From Streptococcus cristatus ATCC 51100 (GTDB taxonomy: Bacteria > Bacillota > Bacilli > Lactobacillales > Streptococcaceae): DNA of 64,000 nt. Of this stretch, positions 36,910 to 46,424 are shown piece by piece; positions within the stretch are counted from its first letter, which is position 1, and the number at the start of each line of letters is the position of its first letter. Under the pieces are notes generated by a model, which saw only the letters and a list, made by a program, of their open reading frames with translations, did not search any database and was not told where the DNA came from. The stretch lies in NCBI RefSeq assembly GCF_011612585.1, contig NZ_CP050133.1:1364001-1428000 (forward strand), read 5' to 3'. Both the position numbers and the translations under genes were made by a program.

Positions 36910-38079
36910 TTATCCAAATAAATTCTGATTCTTTTTTTCAGGAACTTTCAAAAAGAGGGCAAGCAAGAGCACTAGACCTATAATTGCTGCCAACATGAGA
37001 TTCATACTACCATAGCCAAAACGATCTAAGATAGACCCTGACATATTCTGAATGAAAATCGTTCCTAGATTTCTCCCTGTCTGTAGTAATGCAAATGCGG
37101 TCACCAAATATTTTTCATCTACTAAATTTGCCACGATGCGCAGACTAAGCATGGTCAGTACCATACCAGAAGCATGTTTAGAAATCAGTGTAACTGCTAT
37201 TTTAAAACCTAAGCCAAAGTTCACAGCATAAACCGCATACTGAAGGAGCATCATGCCCAAGCAAATATAGAGCAACTTTTTGACAGCTATCTTATCCATG
37301 AAAAGATAAGAATAAAAGATCAAGGGAGCCTCGCACAGTACAGAGACAGCCACAACAGTCGTTGCCCAATCAACACTCAAGCCGCTGGATTCTAGCATGG
37401 AGGGAATATAAGTGTGACCTGTATTGCCCACACCTGAGTAAAGGGCGACAAGAATGAGATAAAAAAGATAGGTTCTGTTTTTTAGAATGGCTGAAAAGAG
37501 CGAATGGCCTCTTTTTTCAGTTTTTTTAGCCAACCTATCCCGCTTGGGATTCATGCCAAGAACCCCTATAATACTCAGCAGCATAGTCCCGATAAAGACC
37601 AGATAGATGGCCTGGGGAGAAATATTCTTATAAATCAAACCTGCCAGCTGTGAACCGACGGCATAACCAATTGTTCCCCAAATTCGGATTTTTCCATATT
37701 TATAAGGACTTTGGGTTGCCAGTACATCCATCACGGTACCCACCCCATTGATGAGCATCAAGACAAAACTATACCAGATGGCTAAGAGCCATAGATTATC
37801 AGCCTCCATGAAAAAGATGTCTCCCAAGATAATCAGGAAAAAACTGATAAGCGAAACTCTCTTGATGCCAAGAGTATCATTTAACAGCCCCATGATTGGC
37901 TGAGCCAGCATGGAAGAAAAGAAAGAAGCTGATACGACGATAGATACTTGGCCAGCTGTGTAGCCCTTATCCAGCATATAAACGGATATCAAGGTCGAAA
38001 ACAATGAATTGGACAGAAAATAAAAATTATACATCAAAAAATAAGCCAAATAGCTATTAGAAAACTTTTTTCCCATCAT
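36910..38079 (-). CDS. MFS transporter
   Basis: This roughly 389-residue protein has 12 predicted helices in two halves split by a charged loop (MNPKRDRLAKKTEKRG, about 175-190). The layout is that of MFS_1-like / nucleoside-symporter-type carriers; motif-A-like 'GLLNDTLGIKRV' is present. Substrate unknown. The start ATG at 38079 has GAGAGG five bases upstream; a TTG one codon earlier is also open. Monocistronic. Confidence 0.85.
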   Translation of the reverse strand: MMGKKFSNSYLAYFLMYNFYFLSNSLFSTLISVYMLDKGYTAGQVSIVVSASFFSSMLAQPIMGLLNDTLGIKRVSLISFFLIILGDIFFMEADNLWLLAIWYSFVLMLINGVGTVMDVLATQSPYKYGKIRIWGTIGYAVGSQLAGLIYKNISPQAIYLVFIGTMLLSIIGVLGMNPKRDRLAKKTEKRGHSLFSAILKNRTYLFYLILVALYSGVGNTGHTYIPSMLESSGLSVDWATTVVAVSVLCEAPLIFYSYLFMDKIAVKKLLYICLGMMLLQYAVYAVNFGLGFKIAVTLISKHASGMVLTMLSLRIVANLVDEKYLVTAFALLQTGRNLGTIFIQNMSGSILDRFGYGSMNLMLAAIIGLVLLLALFLKVPEKKNQNLFG

Positions 38080-38101
38080 CAAAACCTCTCTAAAAATAGA
38101 A

Positions 38102-38130
38102 TAAAACCCAGTTTTTAGAAACTGAGCTTT
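38102..38130 (-). terminator. terminator of dacA
   Basis: On the minus strand CTCAGTTT and AAACTGGG pair and are followed by TTTTATTC. Confidence 0.75.
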
Positions 38131-38163
38131 ATTTCAGCTTGCAAGCCAAATGCAATCATTTAT

Positions 38164-39498
38164 TTATTTTTTTCTAGCTCTTGCTTTAGCTTTTCTCGAT
38201 TTCCGATTCTCGATATAGAAAATCAGGATAATAATGACAATTGGTAAGGCAATTAACCAGCGGTTGCTTAGCAAGTCACTATACCAAGTTTTATTATTTT
38301 CTTTCTTAGTGACTTCTTCTTTGGCAGACTGGGTAACAGAAGCATCTACTTCCTCCACTTTCATCTCATCAGAGATCTTTGGAGAGAGCGTGTATAGATC
38401 ATTTCCAGCCTTCAAGACACCATTCTCAACTACAGGCTTTGCCTTCGCATCTTTTTTTATTGTCGCATAAAAATCCTCGGGCAGATTGTAAGTTTTTCCA
38501 TCAATCTCTTGCTTTCCTTTAGAGAATAATTTCTTGTACTCATAGTCAGCATAAGATTTTTCGATCAAGGCATTTCCATATGGATGGCGGTAATATTCAC
38601 CGTCTTGGTCAGACCAGTCGCCAACGCCCATGATAACGCCAATCACGCGCTGATTTCCACGCTTGACAGTTGCAATGTAGTTGAAGGCACCGTTCGGACT
38701 TGAGCCCGTCTTCAGACCATCTACTCCCTCCAAAGCGTAGCGAGCACCCGGCAATGAGTAATTATAAGTCTCAAATGTTTCTTCATAAGGCGTACCAGCC
38801 TTGACGGTCACTTTGGCCTGATTGGTATAGTTTAAAATATCTGGATAGTTTTTTACAAAATTGTAGGCTAAAATCCCTAAATCACGCGCAGTCGTTTGGT
38901 TGCTAGCATAGTTATTATATCTCTGAGGAGTATAGTAACCTTTAAAGGAAACTGCTGCTGCACCACTAGCATTAAACCATTTGGTGTTGGTCATACCTAG
39001 TTCTTGCGCTTTCGCGTTCATCTTATCCAAGAAAGCATCGGGATCATTATCTGACAGGTAATTTGCCAGCATCACTGTTGTTGCGTTAGAAGAAGGCACA
39101 ACTGTCATGGTAATCAGCTCAGAAACAGTGTAATTGACCCCAGCCACGATTTTATTATTGGAAATTTCATAAATTCCCGCAACGGCCTGATCTTGCGGCG
39201 TCGCCTTAATCACCGTATCTAAACTGAGTTTTCCCTCTTTAATGGCTTCAAAAACCAAGTACAAGGTCATGATCTTACTCATGCTGGCTGGATCTCGAAC
39301 CTCATCAATATTATCCTGCCACAGGATATCTCCCGTATTGCCGTCAATCATCAAAGATGATTTAGGACGATTGATAGCTTGCACATGATCATTAGGATAC
39401 ATTTTTTGTGCCATATCCACCAATTCATCTGCTGCAGCAGAAAACGGTGACAGAAAGGCAGATAAAATCAATCCAAACACCAAAAACTTCTTCTTCAC
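38164..39498 (-). CDS. dacA: D-alanyl-D-alanine carboxypeptidase (PBP3-type)
   Basis: This 444-residue enzyme trims the terminal D-Ala from peptidoglycan stem peptides. It has a signal peptide (1-23), the S-x-x-K motif at S72-K75 (SMSK), S-x-N in 'VVPSSNATTVM', K-T-G in 'DGLKTGSSPNGAF', a PBP5-like C-terminal domain and a C-terminal membrane helix (about 415-432) with a basic RKSRKAKARARKK tail. Loss of this enzyme alters septum placement in pneumococcus. Confidence 0.95.
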   Translation of the reverse strand: MKKKFLVFGLILSAFLSPFSAAADELVDMAQKMYPNDHVQAINRPKSSLMIDGNTGDILWQDNIDEVRDPASMSKIMTLYLVFEAIKEGKLSLDTVIKATPQDQAVAGIYEISNNKIVAGVNYTVSELITMTVVPSSNATTVMLANYLSDNDPDAFLDKMNAKAQELGMTNTKWFNASGAAAVSFKGYYTPQRYNNYASNQTTARDLGILAYNFVKNYPDILNYTNQAKVTVKAGTPYEETFETYNYSLPGARYALEGVDGLKTGSSPNGAFNYIATVKRGNQRVIGVIMGVGDWSDQDGEYYRHPYGNALIEKSYADYEYKKLFSKGKQEIDGKTYNLPEDFYATIKKDAKAKPVVENGVLKAGNDLYTLSPKISDEMKVEEVDASVTQSAKEEVTKKENNKTWYSDLLSNRWLIALPIVIIILIFYIENRKSRKAKARARKK

Positions 39499-39564
39499 AT
39501 TTATCCTCCAAAAAAATCATTCCTAATTAGTATACCATATTTTTAATCATGTTTTTGATAAATA

Positions 39565-39596
39565 TAAAAAATCCTACCTAAAAATTAGATAGGAAT
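39565..39596 (-). terminator. terminator of nagB
   Basis: On the minus strand TCCTATCTAA and TTAGGTAGGA pair and are followed by TTTTTTAT. Confidence 0.88.
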
Positions 39597-39603
39597 TAGA
39601 TTG

Positions 39604-40311
39604 TTAGGCTTCTAATGAACTCAAAGCTTCCTTGTCAGCAATAATCACGACATCTTCATGGCCTTGAAGGGCGCTAGCTGGCACAACTTCTGTCACCTCA
39701 CCTCGGACTGTTCCTGCGATGGCTTGAGCTTTAGAAGCGCCATAGGCAAATAGAATGATTGATTTTGCATCTAAGATATTCTGAATTCCCATTGAGATGG
39801 CTTGAGTCGGTACGTCCTCTATCTTCTCAAAGAAGCGAGCGTTCGCTTCGATAGTTGACTGCTGCAAATCGACGATATGGACAGTGCTATCAAAACTAGT
39901 TCCTGGCTCATTAAAGCCAATATGACCATTGGTGCCAATTCCCAAAATTTGCAAATCTACTGGGTGGTCAGCCAAGACTTGGTTGTAGCGTTTCACTTCT
40001 GCTTCCGCATCTTCTGCTGCACCATTTGGCAAAAAGCTTTCTTTAAAAGGCTTTTTATTAAATAGCTGCTCGTTCATAAAGTAACGGTAAGACTGGGGAT
40101 TATCTGCTGAAAGTCCCACATATTCATCTAGATTTACACTGGTCAGCTCTGATAAATCCAAGTCGCTGGCAATGATTTGCTGATAAAACTCAATCGGGCT
40201 GCTTCCTGTCGCTAAGCCCAGTGTTTTAGCCCCTTGAGCCAACTTCTCCTTCAAGATTTCTAAAGCTACCTTTGCGCCTTCTACTTGATTCTCAACACGA
40301 ATAACTTTCAT
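39604..40311 (-). CDS. nagB: glucosamine-6-phosphate deaminase
   Basis: This 235-residue enzyme converts GlcN-6-P to fructose-6-P and ammonia, feeding amino sugars into glycolysis. '[15 protein letters not shown]' binds phosphate and 'NLDEYVGL' and '[14 protein letters not shown]' hold the catalytic residues. It is the short monomeric Gram-positive form. It is regulated by the NagR-type operator within its promoter. Confidence 0.96.
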   Translation of the reverse strand: MKVIRVENQVEGAKVALEILKEKLAQGAKTLGLATGSSPIEFYQQIIASDLDLSELTSVNLDEYVGLSADNPQSYRYFMNEQLFNKKPFKESFLPNGAAEDAEAEVKRYNQVLADHPVDLQILGIGTNGHIGFNEPGTSFDSTVHIVDLQQSTIEANARFFEKIEDVPTQAISMGIQNILDAKSIILFAYGASKAQAIAGTVRGEVTEVVPASALQGHEDVVIIADKEALSSLEA

Positions 40312-40348
40312 TCTGTTCTCCTATTTTTCTTGATTAATTCCTTATTTT

Positions 40349-40377
40349 ATTATATGGTATAGACCAATTTTTGTCAA
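40349..40377 (-). promoter_or_regulatory. nagB promoter with NagR/DasR-type operator
   Basis: On the minus strand TTGACA (40372-40377), 17-bp spacer, TATAAT (40349-40354). The spacer holds TGGTCTATACCA (40355-40366), close to the dre palindrome TGGTCTAGACCA bound by GntR-family NagR/DasR. No regulator gene is in the window. Confidence 0.85.
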
Positions 40378-40430
40378 GTAGATTCTACTTAATTTTTTCA
40401 TATTTTACTGAGAGACTTAGCGTCAAATCA

Positions 40431-40439
40431 TGGTATAAT
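40431..40439 (+). promoter_or_regulatory. extended -10 promoter upstream of small gene and queA
   Basis: TG-G-TATAAT ends seven bases before the ATG at 40446, so the transcript would start at or next to that codon. Confidence 0.6.
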
Positions 40440-40445
40440 AAAAGA

Positions 40446-40619
40446 ATGCTATTACCAATGACTATAATCTTTTTACTAGGAATTGCCCTTTTTACCTCTG
40501 GGCTTTTCCTGAAAAAACATCTAGGTTGGCAACTAGTCTTTTTAGCCTTGGGAACTTTCTTCATCAGTATTCCCTTTTTACTTGCTGCCTACTATATTTG
40601 GATCATGAGAACTATTTAA
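40446..40619 (+). CDS. small two-helix membrane protein, possibly leaderless
   Basis: This 57-residue protein (MLLPMTIIFLLGIALF...) has two hydrophobic helices and ends YYIWIMRTI. Family not recognised. No ribosome site precedes the ATG at 40446; the promoter -10 box is so close that the mRNA should begin near the ATG. It ends nine bases before queA and would be co-transcribed with it. The frame is open 25 codons upstream, but that part lies upstream of and across the promoter. Confidence 0.6.
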   Translation: MLLPMTIIFLLGIALFTSGLFLKKHLGWQLVFLALGTFFISIPFLLAAYYIWIMRTI

Positions 40620-40628
40620 GGAGATAGA

Positions 40629-41657
40629 ATGAATACTGCTGATTTTGATTTTCACTTGCCGGAAGAACTGATTGCTCAGACCCCTCTGGAGAAGCGAGAC
40701 TCTTCTCGCCTACTCATTGTAGATCGGGAAACTGGCGAGTTTAGTGACCAACATTTTGACAATATTATTGACCAACTTGAGCCAGGTGATGCCTTGGTTA
40801 TGAATAATACCCGTGTCCTACCAGCCCGCCTTTATGGAACCAAACCTGAAACTGGCGGTCATGTAGAACTCCTACTCTTGAAAAATACCCAAGGAGACTT
40901 CTGGGAAGTCCTAGCTAAGCCTGCCAAACGACTCAGAGTCGGAACGCGTGTTTCTTTCGGTGATGGCCGTTTGACTGCCACCGTTACAGAAGAGCTAGAA
41001 CACGGCGGACGGATCGTTCGCTTTGATTATCAGGGCATTTTCTTAGAAGTCCTAGAAAGTTTGGGTGAAATGCCCCTACCGCCCTATATCCACGAGAAGC
41101 TAGAAGACCGTGAACGCTACCAGACAGTCTATGCTAAAGAAAACGGCTCCGCCGCTGCTCCAACCGCTGGCCTCCATTTCACAGAGGAATTGCTGGATAA
41201 AATTGCGGCAAAAGGCGTTAAACTCGTCTACCTGACGCTGCATGTCGGGCTCGGAACCTTCCGTCCCGTATCAGTTGACAATCTGGAAGAGCATGAGATG
41301 CATTCCGAATTTTATAGCTTGTCTGAAGAAGCAGCCGAGACCCTGCGACAAGTCAAGGCAAGCGGCCACCGCATCATTGCTGTCGGCACCACTTCTATCC
41401 GAACACTGGAAACAATCGGCAGCAAATTCGAAGGTCAAATCCAAGCGGACTCCGGCTGGACCAATATCTTTATTAAACCAGGCTATCAATGGAAGATTGT
41501 TGATGCTTTTTCAACCAACTTCCACTTGCCGAAATCAACCCTTGTCATGCTGGTATCAGCTTTTGCTGGACGCCAACTGACACTGCAAGCCTATGAGTAT
41601 GCTATCGCTGAGCGCTACCGCTTCTTTAGCTTTGGCGACGCTATGTTTATCAAATAA
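40629..41657 (+). CDS. queA: S-adenosylmethionine:tRNA ribosyltransferase-isomerase
   Basis: This 342-residue enzyme builds epoxyqueuosine at G34 of tRNA, using SAM as ribosyl donor. '[24 protein letters not shown]' opens the protein; '[13 protein letters not shown]' and '[11 protein letters not shown]'-like sequence ([14 protein letters not shown]) are the active-site blocks. AAGGAG precedes the ATG. It is adjacent to the arginine deiminase cluster, as in S. gordonii. Confidence 0.96.
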   Translation: MNTADFDFHLPEELIAQTPLEKRDSSRLLIVDRETGEFSDQHFDNIIDQLEPGDALVMNNTRVLPARLYGTKPETGGHVELLLLKNTQGDFWEVLAKPAKRLRVGTRVSFGDGRLTATVTEELEHGGRIVRFDYQGIFLEVLESLGEMPLPPYIHEKLEDRERYQTVYAKENGSAAAPTAGLHFTEELLDKIAAKGVKLVYLTLHVGLGTFRPVSVDNLEEHEMHSEFYSLSEEAAETLRQVKASGHRIIAVGTTSIRTLETIGSKFEGQIQADSGWTNIFIKPGYQWKIVDAFSTNFHLPKSTLVMLVSAFAGRQLTLQAYEYAIAERYRFFSFGDAMFIK

Positions 41658-41670
41658 TACAGGTGAATCT

Positions 41671-42141
41671 ATGAATAAAATCGAAAGTAGGCATCGCCTC
41701 ATTCGCTCCCTCATCATGGAAAAAAGAGTCCATACCCAGCAGGAACTCCAAGAACTACTGGAAGCAAACGGCGTCATTGTCACCCAGTCTACTCTCTCTC
41801 GTGACATGAAAACTCTCAATCTAGTCAAGGTGACCGAAAACGACAAATCCTATTATGTCATTAACAGTATCGCCCCTTCTCGTTGGGAGAAAAGACTACG
41901 CTTCTATATGGAAGATGCCCTCGTCATGCTCCGCCCCGTTCAGCATCAAGTCGTCATGAAAACCTTACCCGGACTAGCCCAATCTTTTGGTGCCATTTTA
42001 GACGCTCTGGAATTACCCCAGATTGTTGCTACCGTCTGTGGAGACGATGTCTGCCTGATCATCTGCGAAGATAATCAAGCTGCTATCGAATGCTTTGATA
42101 AACTCAAAGAATTTGCTCCCCCATTTTTCTTTAGTAAATGA
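41671..42141 (+). CDS. argR: ArgR-family arginine repressor (ArcR of the ADI cluster)
   Basis: The start is at 41671 ([11 protein letters not shown], 156 residues) with AGGTGA upstream; the longer open frame lies inside queA. The N-terminal winged helix has '[18 protein letters not shown]' for DNA contact. The C-terminal part is the hexamer-forming, arginine-binding domain (about 85-150), with the 'GDDVCLIIC' core. It sits convergent to the arc operon and probably controls it with arginine as signal. Confidence 0.93.
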   Translation: MNKIESRHRLIRSLIMEKRVHTQQELQELLEANGVIVTQSTLSRDMKTLNLVKVTENDKSYYVINSIAPSRWEKRLRFYMEDALVMLRPVQHQVVMKTLPGLAQSFGAILDALELPQIVATVCGDDVCLIICEDNQAAIECFDKLKEFAPPFFFSK

Positions 42142-42142
42142 C

Positions 42143-42170
42143 AAAAGAGTTGGAAAACCCAACTCTTTTT
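42143..42170 (+). terminator. terminator of queA-argR
   Basis: Perfect AAAAGAGTTGG and CCAACTCTTTT arms, a 5-base loop, then TT. Confidence 0.92.
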
Positions 42171-42231
42171 CGTGTTGATTTACAGTTTTTACTTGGAAAA
42201 ATCCGCAACACTGATATCTATCCTAGTAATT

Positions 42232-43566
42232 TTACTCTCCTGCCAAGCGAAAAATAGTCTCAGCATAGATATCCATCGCACGATAGAGATCATCTAAAGA
42301 TGCTCTTTCATTGGCTTGATGCTCCGTCTGCTCAGCCCCTGGGAATAGAGCGCCGAAGGCCACACAGTTTGGCATGGTCCGAGCAAAGGTAGCCCCACCA
42401 GAGGACATAGCTGGACTGGTATCGCCCGTCTTTTCTCGATAGATGGCCATCAGGGTGCTGACCAGTTCGCTGTCCTTAGGTACATAAAGTGGAGCCAGAT
42501 AGTCAAATTCTTCATAGCTCAGCTGGTAGCGCCCAGCAATCTCTGCTAGTTTTGCCACTAGCTGATCTTTATCCGCCAAAACAGGAATCCGAATATCAAT
42601 ACGGATTTCAGACTTTTCTGAGTTCAGCGTCAGACCTGCAATATTAAAGGAAAGTCTACCAGAGGGTTCATCTGAAATGTCGCCAAATAAACAGCCGCCA
42701 GTCGCATCTTCTCCCACTGCTTCCGCAATAAAGGCCAAGGCAGGATGGCCTTGTAAAGGCTGCAAAACTGTCGCCAGTCGAACAATAGCATTGATACCTT
42801 CAGCTGCATCCTTGGCATGCTTAGGCAGGCCAAGGACAGTGACTTGATGATCTGTTTGCTCATAGTCAAAAGAAGCTACTTGCAAACCTGCCACGATCTG
42901 GCCCAAAAGCTCTCCTTGATAGCTAGCCTTGCCAGGTACAACATTAAAGGCCTCTCCTGCTTCTAGCTCTAGCTGTTCTGAACCAGGACCATGCAGCTTG
43001 ACCTGTAAGAGGCCTTTCTCAGCATAGGTCAGAGGGAAGGAAGAATCTGGTGCAAAGCCAAGCGTCGCTGTTTCTTCAAGTTCATTATACCGCCCCATAC
43101 AGCGCCAAAGGGTCTCTTCGTCCGTACCAAAGATAAACCGAACCCGCTTTTTAAATTTTACTCCGCTATCTAGCAGAGCCTTGACCGCGTAAAGAGCAGC
43201 CATTGATGGTCCCTTATCATCTTGGACACCACGTCCGAAGATCCAACCGTCTTTGATAGTTGCCTCGAATGGCGGTGTCCGCCAATCCGCTTCATCACCT
43301 GATGGAACAACATCCAAATGACAGAGAACGGCCAGGAGCTCTGCTCCCTGACCGATTTCTGCATATCCGTAATAACCTTTAGGATCAAGATAGGTAGTGA
43401 AACCTAAACTTCGACAAATCTCTAAAGTTTTTTCTAGGACATTTTGGATTGCTTGTCCAAAAGGTGTTCCATTTTCTCCCTCGTTAAGTACCGAAGGATA
43501 GGAAATCAAGGTTTTTAATGATGTAAGAAATTCATCTTTAACTTGATTTGTTATATCTATTTTCAT
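42232..43566 (-). CDS. arcT: M20-family dipeptidase of the ADI operon (ArcT/PepV-like)
   Basis: This 444-residue zinc peptidase has the PepV/M20 layout: 'LCHLDVVPSG' (metal), 'GRGVQDDKGPSM' (metal bridge), 'FGTDEETLWRCM' (catalytic Glu), an inserted lid domain, and 'MSSGGATFARTMPN' near the end. It is the last gene of arcABCDT, 20 bases after arcD. It may release arginine from peptides for the pathway; that role is inferred from position. Confidence 0.92.
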   Translation of the reverse strand: MKIDITNQVKDEFLTSLKTLISYPSVLNEGENGTPFGQAIQNVLEKTLEICRSLGFTTYLDPKGYYGYAEIGQGAELLAVLCHLDVVPSGDEADWRTPPFEATIKDGWIFGRGVQDDKGPSMAALYAVKALLDSGVKFKKRVRFIFGTDEETLWRCMGRYNELEETATLGFAPDSSFPLTYAEKGLLQVKLHGPGSEQLELEAGEAFNVVPGKASYQGELLGQIVAGLQVASFDYEQTDHQVTVLGLPKHAKDAAEGINAIVRLATVLQPLQGHPALAFIAEAVGEDATGGCLFGDISDEPSGRLSFNIAGLTLNSEKSEIRIDIRIPVLADKDQLVAKLAEIAGRYQLSYEEFDYLAPLYVPKDSELVSTLMAIYREKTGDTSPAMSSGGATFARTMPNCVAFGALFPGAEQTEHQANERASLDDLYRAMDIYAETIFRLAGE

Positions 43567-43586
43567 GGAATCACCTCACTCACTCT

Positions 43587-45101
43587 TTATAGGAATGGAA
43601 TGAACGTTCCAAGAAGAAGGAGAGCAATAGTCACTACAATGATAGCGACAACGAGTTTGCCCATGAATTTCCACCAAGTACCGATGTTGATACGTCCAAG
43701 TGCAAGAGCTCCCATCACAATACCAGATGTTGGTGCAATCAAGTTCAAGACACCTGAAGCAGATTGGTAAGCAGTGATGATCAAGCTAGGACGTACATTG
43801 ACAAATTCTCCGAGCGGAGCCATGATACCCATAGTCGCGCTGGCAAGACCAGATGAAGATGGGATCAAGAATGACATAGGCAGATAGAAGATATAAGTCA
43901 AAACGATAAAGACTTGTGAAGACAGACCGCTCAGGCCTTCTTTACCCCAGTTGAGGATAGTATCAGTAATCATACCATCGTTCATGATAACTTGGATACC
44001 ACGGGCAATTGCCACGATCAAGGCTACACTGAGCAAGTCAGCAGCACCATTCATGAAGGCAGAGATAATCTTGTCTTCTTTAAGACCATAAACAACACCG
44101 ATAAGGATACCCATAAAGGCGAAGAGCATTGCGCCCTCTGGGAAGTACCAAGTACCCAAAGCAGCTGTAGATGAGCCAACAATCTTACCGATAACTGGAA
44201 GACCAGTCAACCAAGTATTTAAGTCTCCAAAGAGAGTAATACCTAAGTCACTCCATGGAATGAAACTCAAGACCATCAAGACAAAGGTCAATACAAAGAG
44301 AACAAAGACATGTTTTTGTTTCTTAGTAAGAGTTGAATTAACGTTTTCTTCGTCTTCACCAACATTGAAGAATTTCATATCTTCATCACGTGTTGCATAA
44401 GTAAGAGACTTAGTTGGATCTTTTTGGATCTTATCAGCATACTTGTAAACGAACCAAGTGCTAAGACCAGTTAAAGCAAACCAGAAAATCAAACGAAGGA
44501 TAATCCCTTCACCAAGACCTACACCTGCAGTTGATGAAGCAATACCTGTCGCAAATGGGTTCAAGGTAGATGCCAAACATCCTATTTGTGAACCGAGCAA
44601 GATAATGGCAACCCCAGTCAAGCTATCAAATCCAACAGCCATCATAACTGGCACAAGAAGAGGATAGAAGGCCATGGTTTCTTCACCCATACCATAAGTT
44701 GTACCACCGAGGGCAAACAAAGGCATGAGAACCAAAATCAACATCTTTTCGCGGCCCTTGTACTTCTTCACAATAGAAGCAATACCAGTGTCTAGCATAC
44801 CAGTTTCATTGACAACACCAAGGAAACCACCAACCATGAGGATGAAGAAGGCTACATCGATCGCTGCACTTGTTTCCTTAATCAGCGAACCTTCCTCTGG
44901 ATGAGTACCTAGCATAGCCCGAATCGGTGCCATGAGAACATCCCAAATCCCTTGCGGATTTTGGGGTTGAGCTTTGTAAACACCATCCACAAAGGCACCT
45001 GCAGGGATGATCCAAGTCAACACTGCCATAATAGCAATGATTATCAACAAGACGGTGTAAGATGAAGGCATCTTAAACCCTTTTTTAGCTTTTTCACTCA
45101 T
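43587..45101 (-). CDS. arcD: arginine-ornithine antiporter, YfcC family
   Basis: This 504-residue membrane protein has about 12 helices and belongs to the YfcC/DcuC-like carriers ('GMGEETMAFYPLLVPVMMA' and 'PSSSGLASATMGIMAPLGE' are the two characteristic re-entrant stretches). In the streptococcal ADI operon it imports arginine in exchange for ornithine. The gap of 212 bases before it holds a large palindrome and a cre-like site. Confidence 0.92.
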   Translation of the reverse strand: MSEKAKKGFKMPSSYTVLLIIIAIMAVLTWIIPAGAFVDGVYKAQPQNPQGIWDVLMAPIRAMLGTHPEEGSLIKETSAAIDVAFFILMVGGFLGVVNETGMLDTGIASIVKKYKGREKMLILVLMPLFALGGTTYGMGEETMAFYPLLVPVMMAVGFDSLTGVAIILLGSQIGCLASTLNPFATGIASSTAGVGLGEGIILRLIFWFALTGLSTWFVYKYADKIQKDPTKSLTYATRDEDMKFFNVGEDEENVNSTLTKKQKHVFVLFVLTFVLMVLSFIPWSDLGITLFGDLNTWLTGLPVIGKIVGSSTAALGTWYFPEGAMLFAFMGILIGVVYGLKEDKIISAFMNGAADLLSVALIVAIARGIQVIMNDGMITDTILNWGKEGLSGLSSQVFIVLTYIFYLPMSFLIPSSSGLASATMGIMAPLGEFVNVRPSLIITAYQSASGVLNLIAPTSGIVMGALALGRINIGTWWKFMGKLVVAIIVVTIALLLLGTFIPFL

Positions 45102-45146
45102 TTGTTTTTCCTCCTAATGTCTAACAAAGTGCAAAAAACCAACCAC

Positions 45147-45170
45147 TTTCTTAAATAAATATTTAAGAAA
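45147..45170. promoter_or_regulatory. perfect 24-bp palindrome in the arcC-arcD gap
   Basis: TTTCTTAAATA-aa-TATTTAAGAAA; the arms are perfect and there is no T-run for a terminator. An imperfect cre-like AGAAAAACGCTTTCT overlaps its right end (45166-45180). It could be an ArgR, Flp or CcpA target, or an mRNA-processing hairpin. Confidence 0.5.
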
Positions 45171-45313
45171 AACGCTTTCTATTTATATTTATTTTACCAC
45201 ATTAAGGTCTAAAAAACTAGTATTTTTTGAAAATATCGCATTTATTTTCAAGAAATATTCCTAACTTGATATAAAGACGTTAGAAACACTATATATTTTA
45301 CTAGTAAAATAGC

Positions 45314-46261
45314 TTATTCTTTTTCAATAATTGTTCCGCTTTCAGATTCGATCAAAGCGCCAAGATTTTCAAGGGAAGTAATAACTGCTTTTCCTTCTGG
45401 ACGACCGTTGACAAAAGCGATAGCTGCTTCTACTTTTGGAAGCATGCTGCCTGGGGCAAATTGGTCTTGTTTGATATATTCTTCCAGCTGAGCAACATTC
45501 ACATGTTCCAACTTTTCTTGGTCTGGTTTATTGTAGTTGACAAAGACGTAATCTACACCAGTCAAGACGATGAAGAGGTCAGCTTCGACTAATTCCGCCA
45601 AGCGTTGAGAAGCAAAGTCCTTATCAATAACAGCTTCAACACCAGCCAAATGACCGTTGTCTTCCTTGATGACTGGAATTCCGCCACCACCAGCAGCAAC
45701 GACCACTTGACCAGCATTCAAGAGGGTACGAATTGTTTCGATTTCCTTGATATCAACAGGTTTTGGTGAAGCAACAACCTTGCGCCAACCGCGGCCAGCA
45801 TCCTCTTTGAAAGTTGCTCCGCTCTTTTCAGCTTCTGCTTTTGCTTCTTCTTCTGAATAGAAAGGACCAATTGGTTTGCTCAAGTTAACAAAAGCTGGGT
45901 CATTTTTATCGACAACAACTTGTGTCACAACTGAAGCAACATCTTTTTCGATGCCTTCATCCAAGAGAGCATTTTGCAAGGCATTTTGTAGCCAGAAACC
46001 GATGCTACCTTCTGTCATAGCAACAAGTGAATCAAGTGGGAAAGCAGGGTTCTTCTCAGAATCAGCCGCCAAGTGTTGGAGCAAGAGATTTCCAACTTGA
46101 GGACCATTACCGTGAGTGATGATCAAATCATCCCCATTTTTAATCAGTTTTACAAGGTGCTTAGCTGTTTCCACCAAAGCTTCCTGTTGAGCTTTTGCTG
46201 ATGGATCAGAAGAAAGAATCGCATTTCCTCCCAAAGCCACTACTATTTTACGATTTGCCAT
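45314..46261 (-). CDS. arcC: carbamate kinase
   Basis: This 315-residue enzyme makes ATP from carbamoyl phosphate and ADP, the energy step of the pathway. '[10 protein letters not shown]' and '[15 protein letters not shown]' mark the nucleotide-binding amino-acid-kinase fold, and '[12 protein letters not shown]' the carbamate side. Normal length. Separated from arcB by a terminator-like hairpin. Confidence 0.96.
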   Translation of the reverse strand: MANRKIVVALGGNAILSSDPSAKAQQEALVETAKHLVKLIKNGDDLIITHGNGPQVGNLLLQHLAADSEKNPAFPLDSLVAMTEGSIGFWLQNALQNALLDEGIEKDVASVVTQVVVDKNDPAFVNLSKPIGPFYSEEEAKAEAEKSGATFKEDAGRGWRKVVASPKPVDIKEIETIRTLLNAGQVVVAAGGGGIPVIKEDNGHLAGVEAVIDKDFASQRLAELVEADLFIVLTGVDYVFVNYNKPDQEKLEHVNVAQLEEYIKQDQFAPGSMLPKVEAAIAFVNGRPEGKAVITSLENLGALIESESGTIIEKE

Positions 46262-46353
46262 AAATTCTCCTTTATCACATTCAATTGAATGCCTTTAGAT
46301 TTCGGTTTAATATTTTTTCAAATTTTTATAAGAAATAACAGATTTCCATCATA

Positions 46354-46393
46354 TAAAAGAGGACTGGACTAAAGCTATTAGTCGCAGCCCTCA
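46354..46393 (-). terminator. internal terminator/attenuator between arcB and arcC
   Basis: On the minus strand GAGGGCTGCGACTAA and TTAGTCCAGTCCTC pair with few mismatches and are followed by TTTTAT. It would lower arcC expression relative to arcAB. Confidence 0.75.
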
Positions 46394-46424
46394 TAGCTGT
46401 TGGTAGACGGTTTCTTATGTAAGA

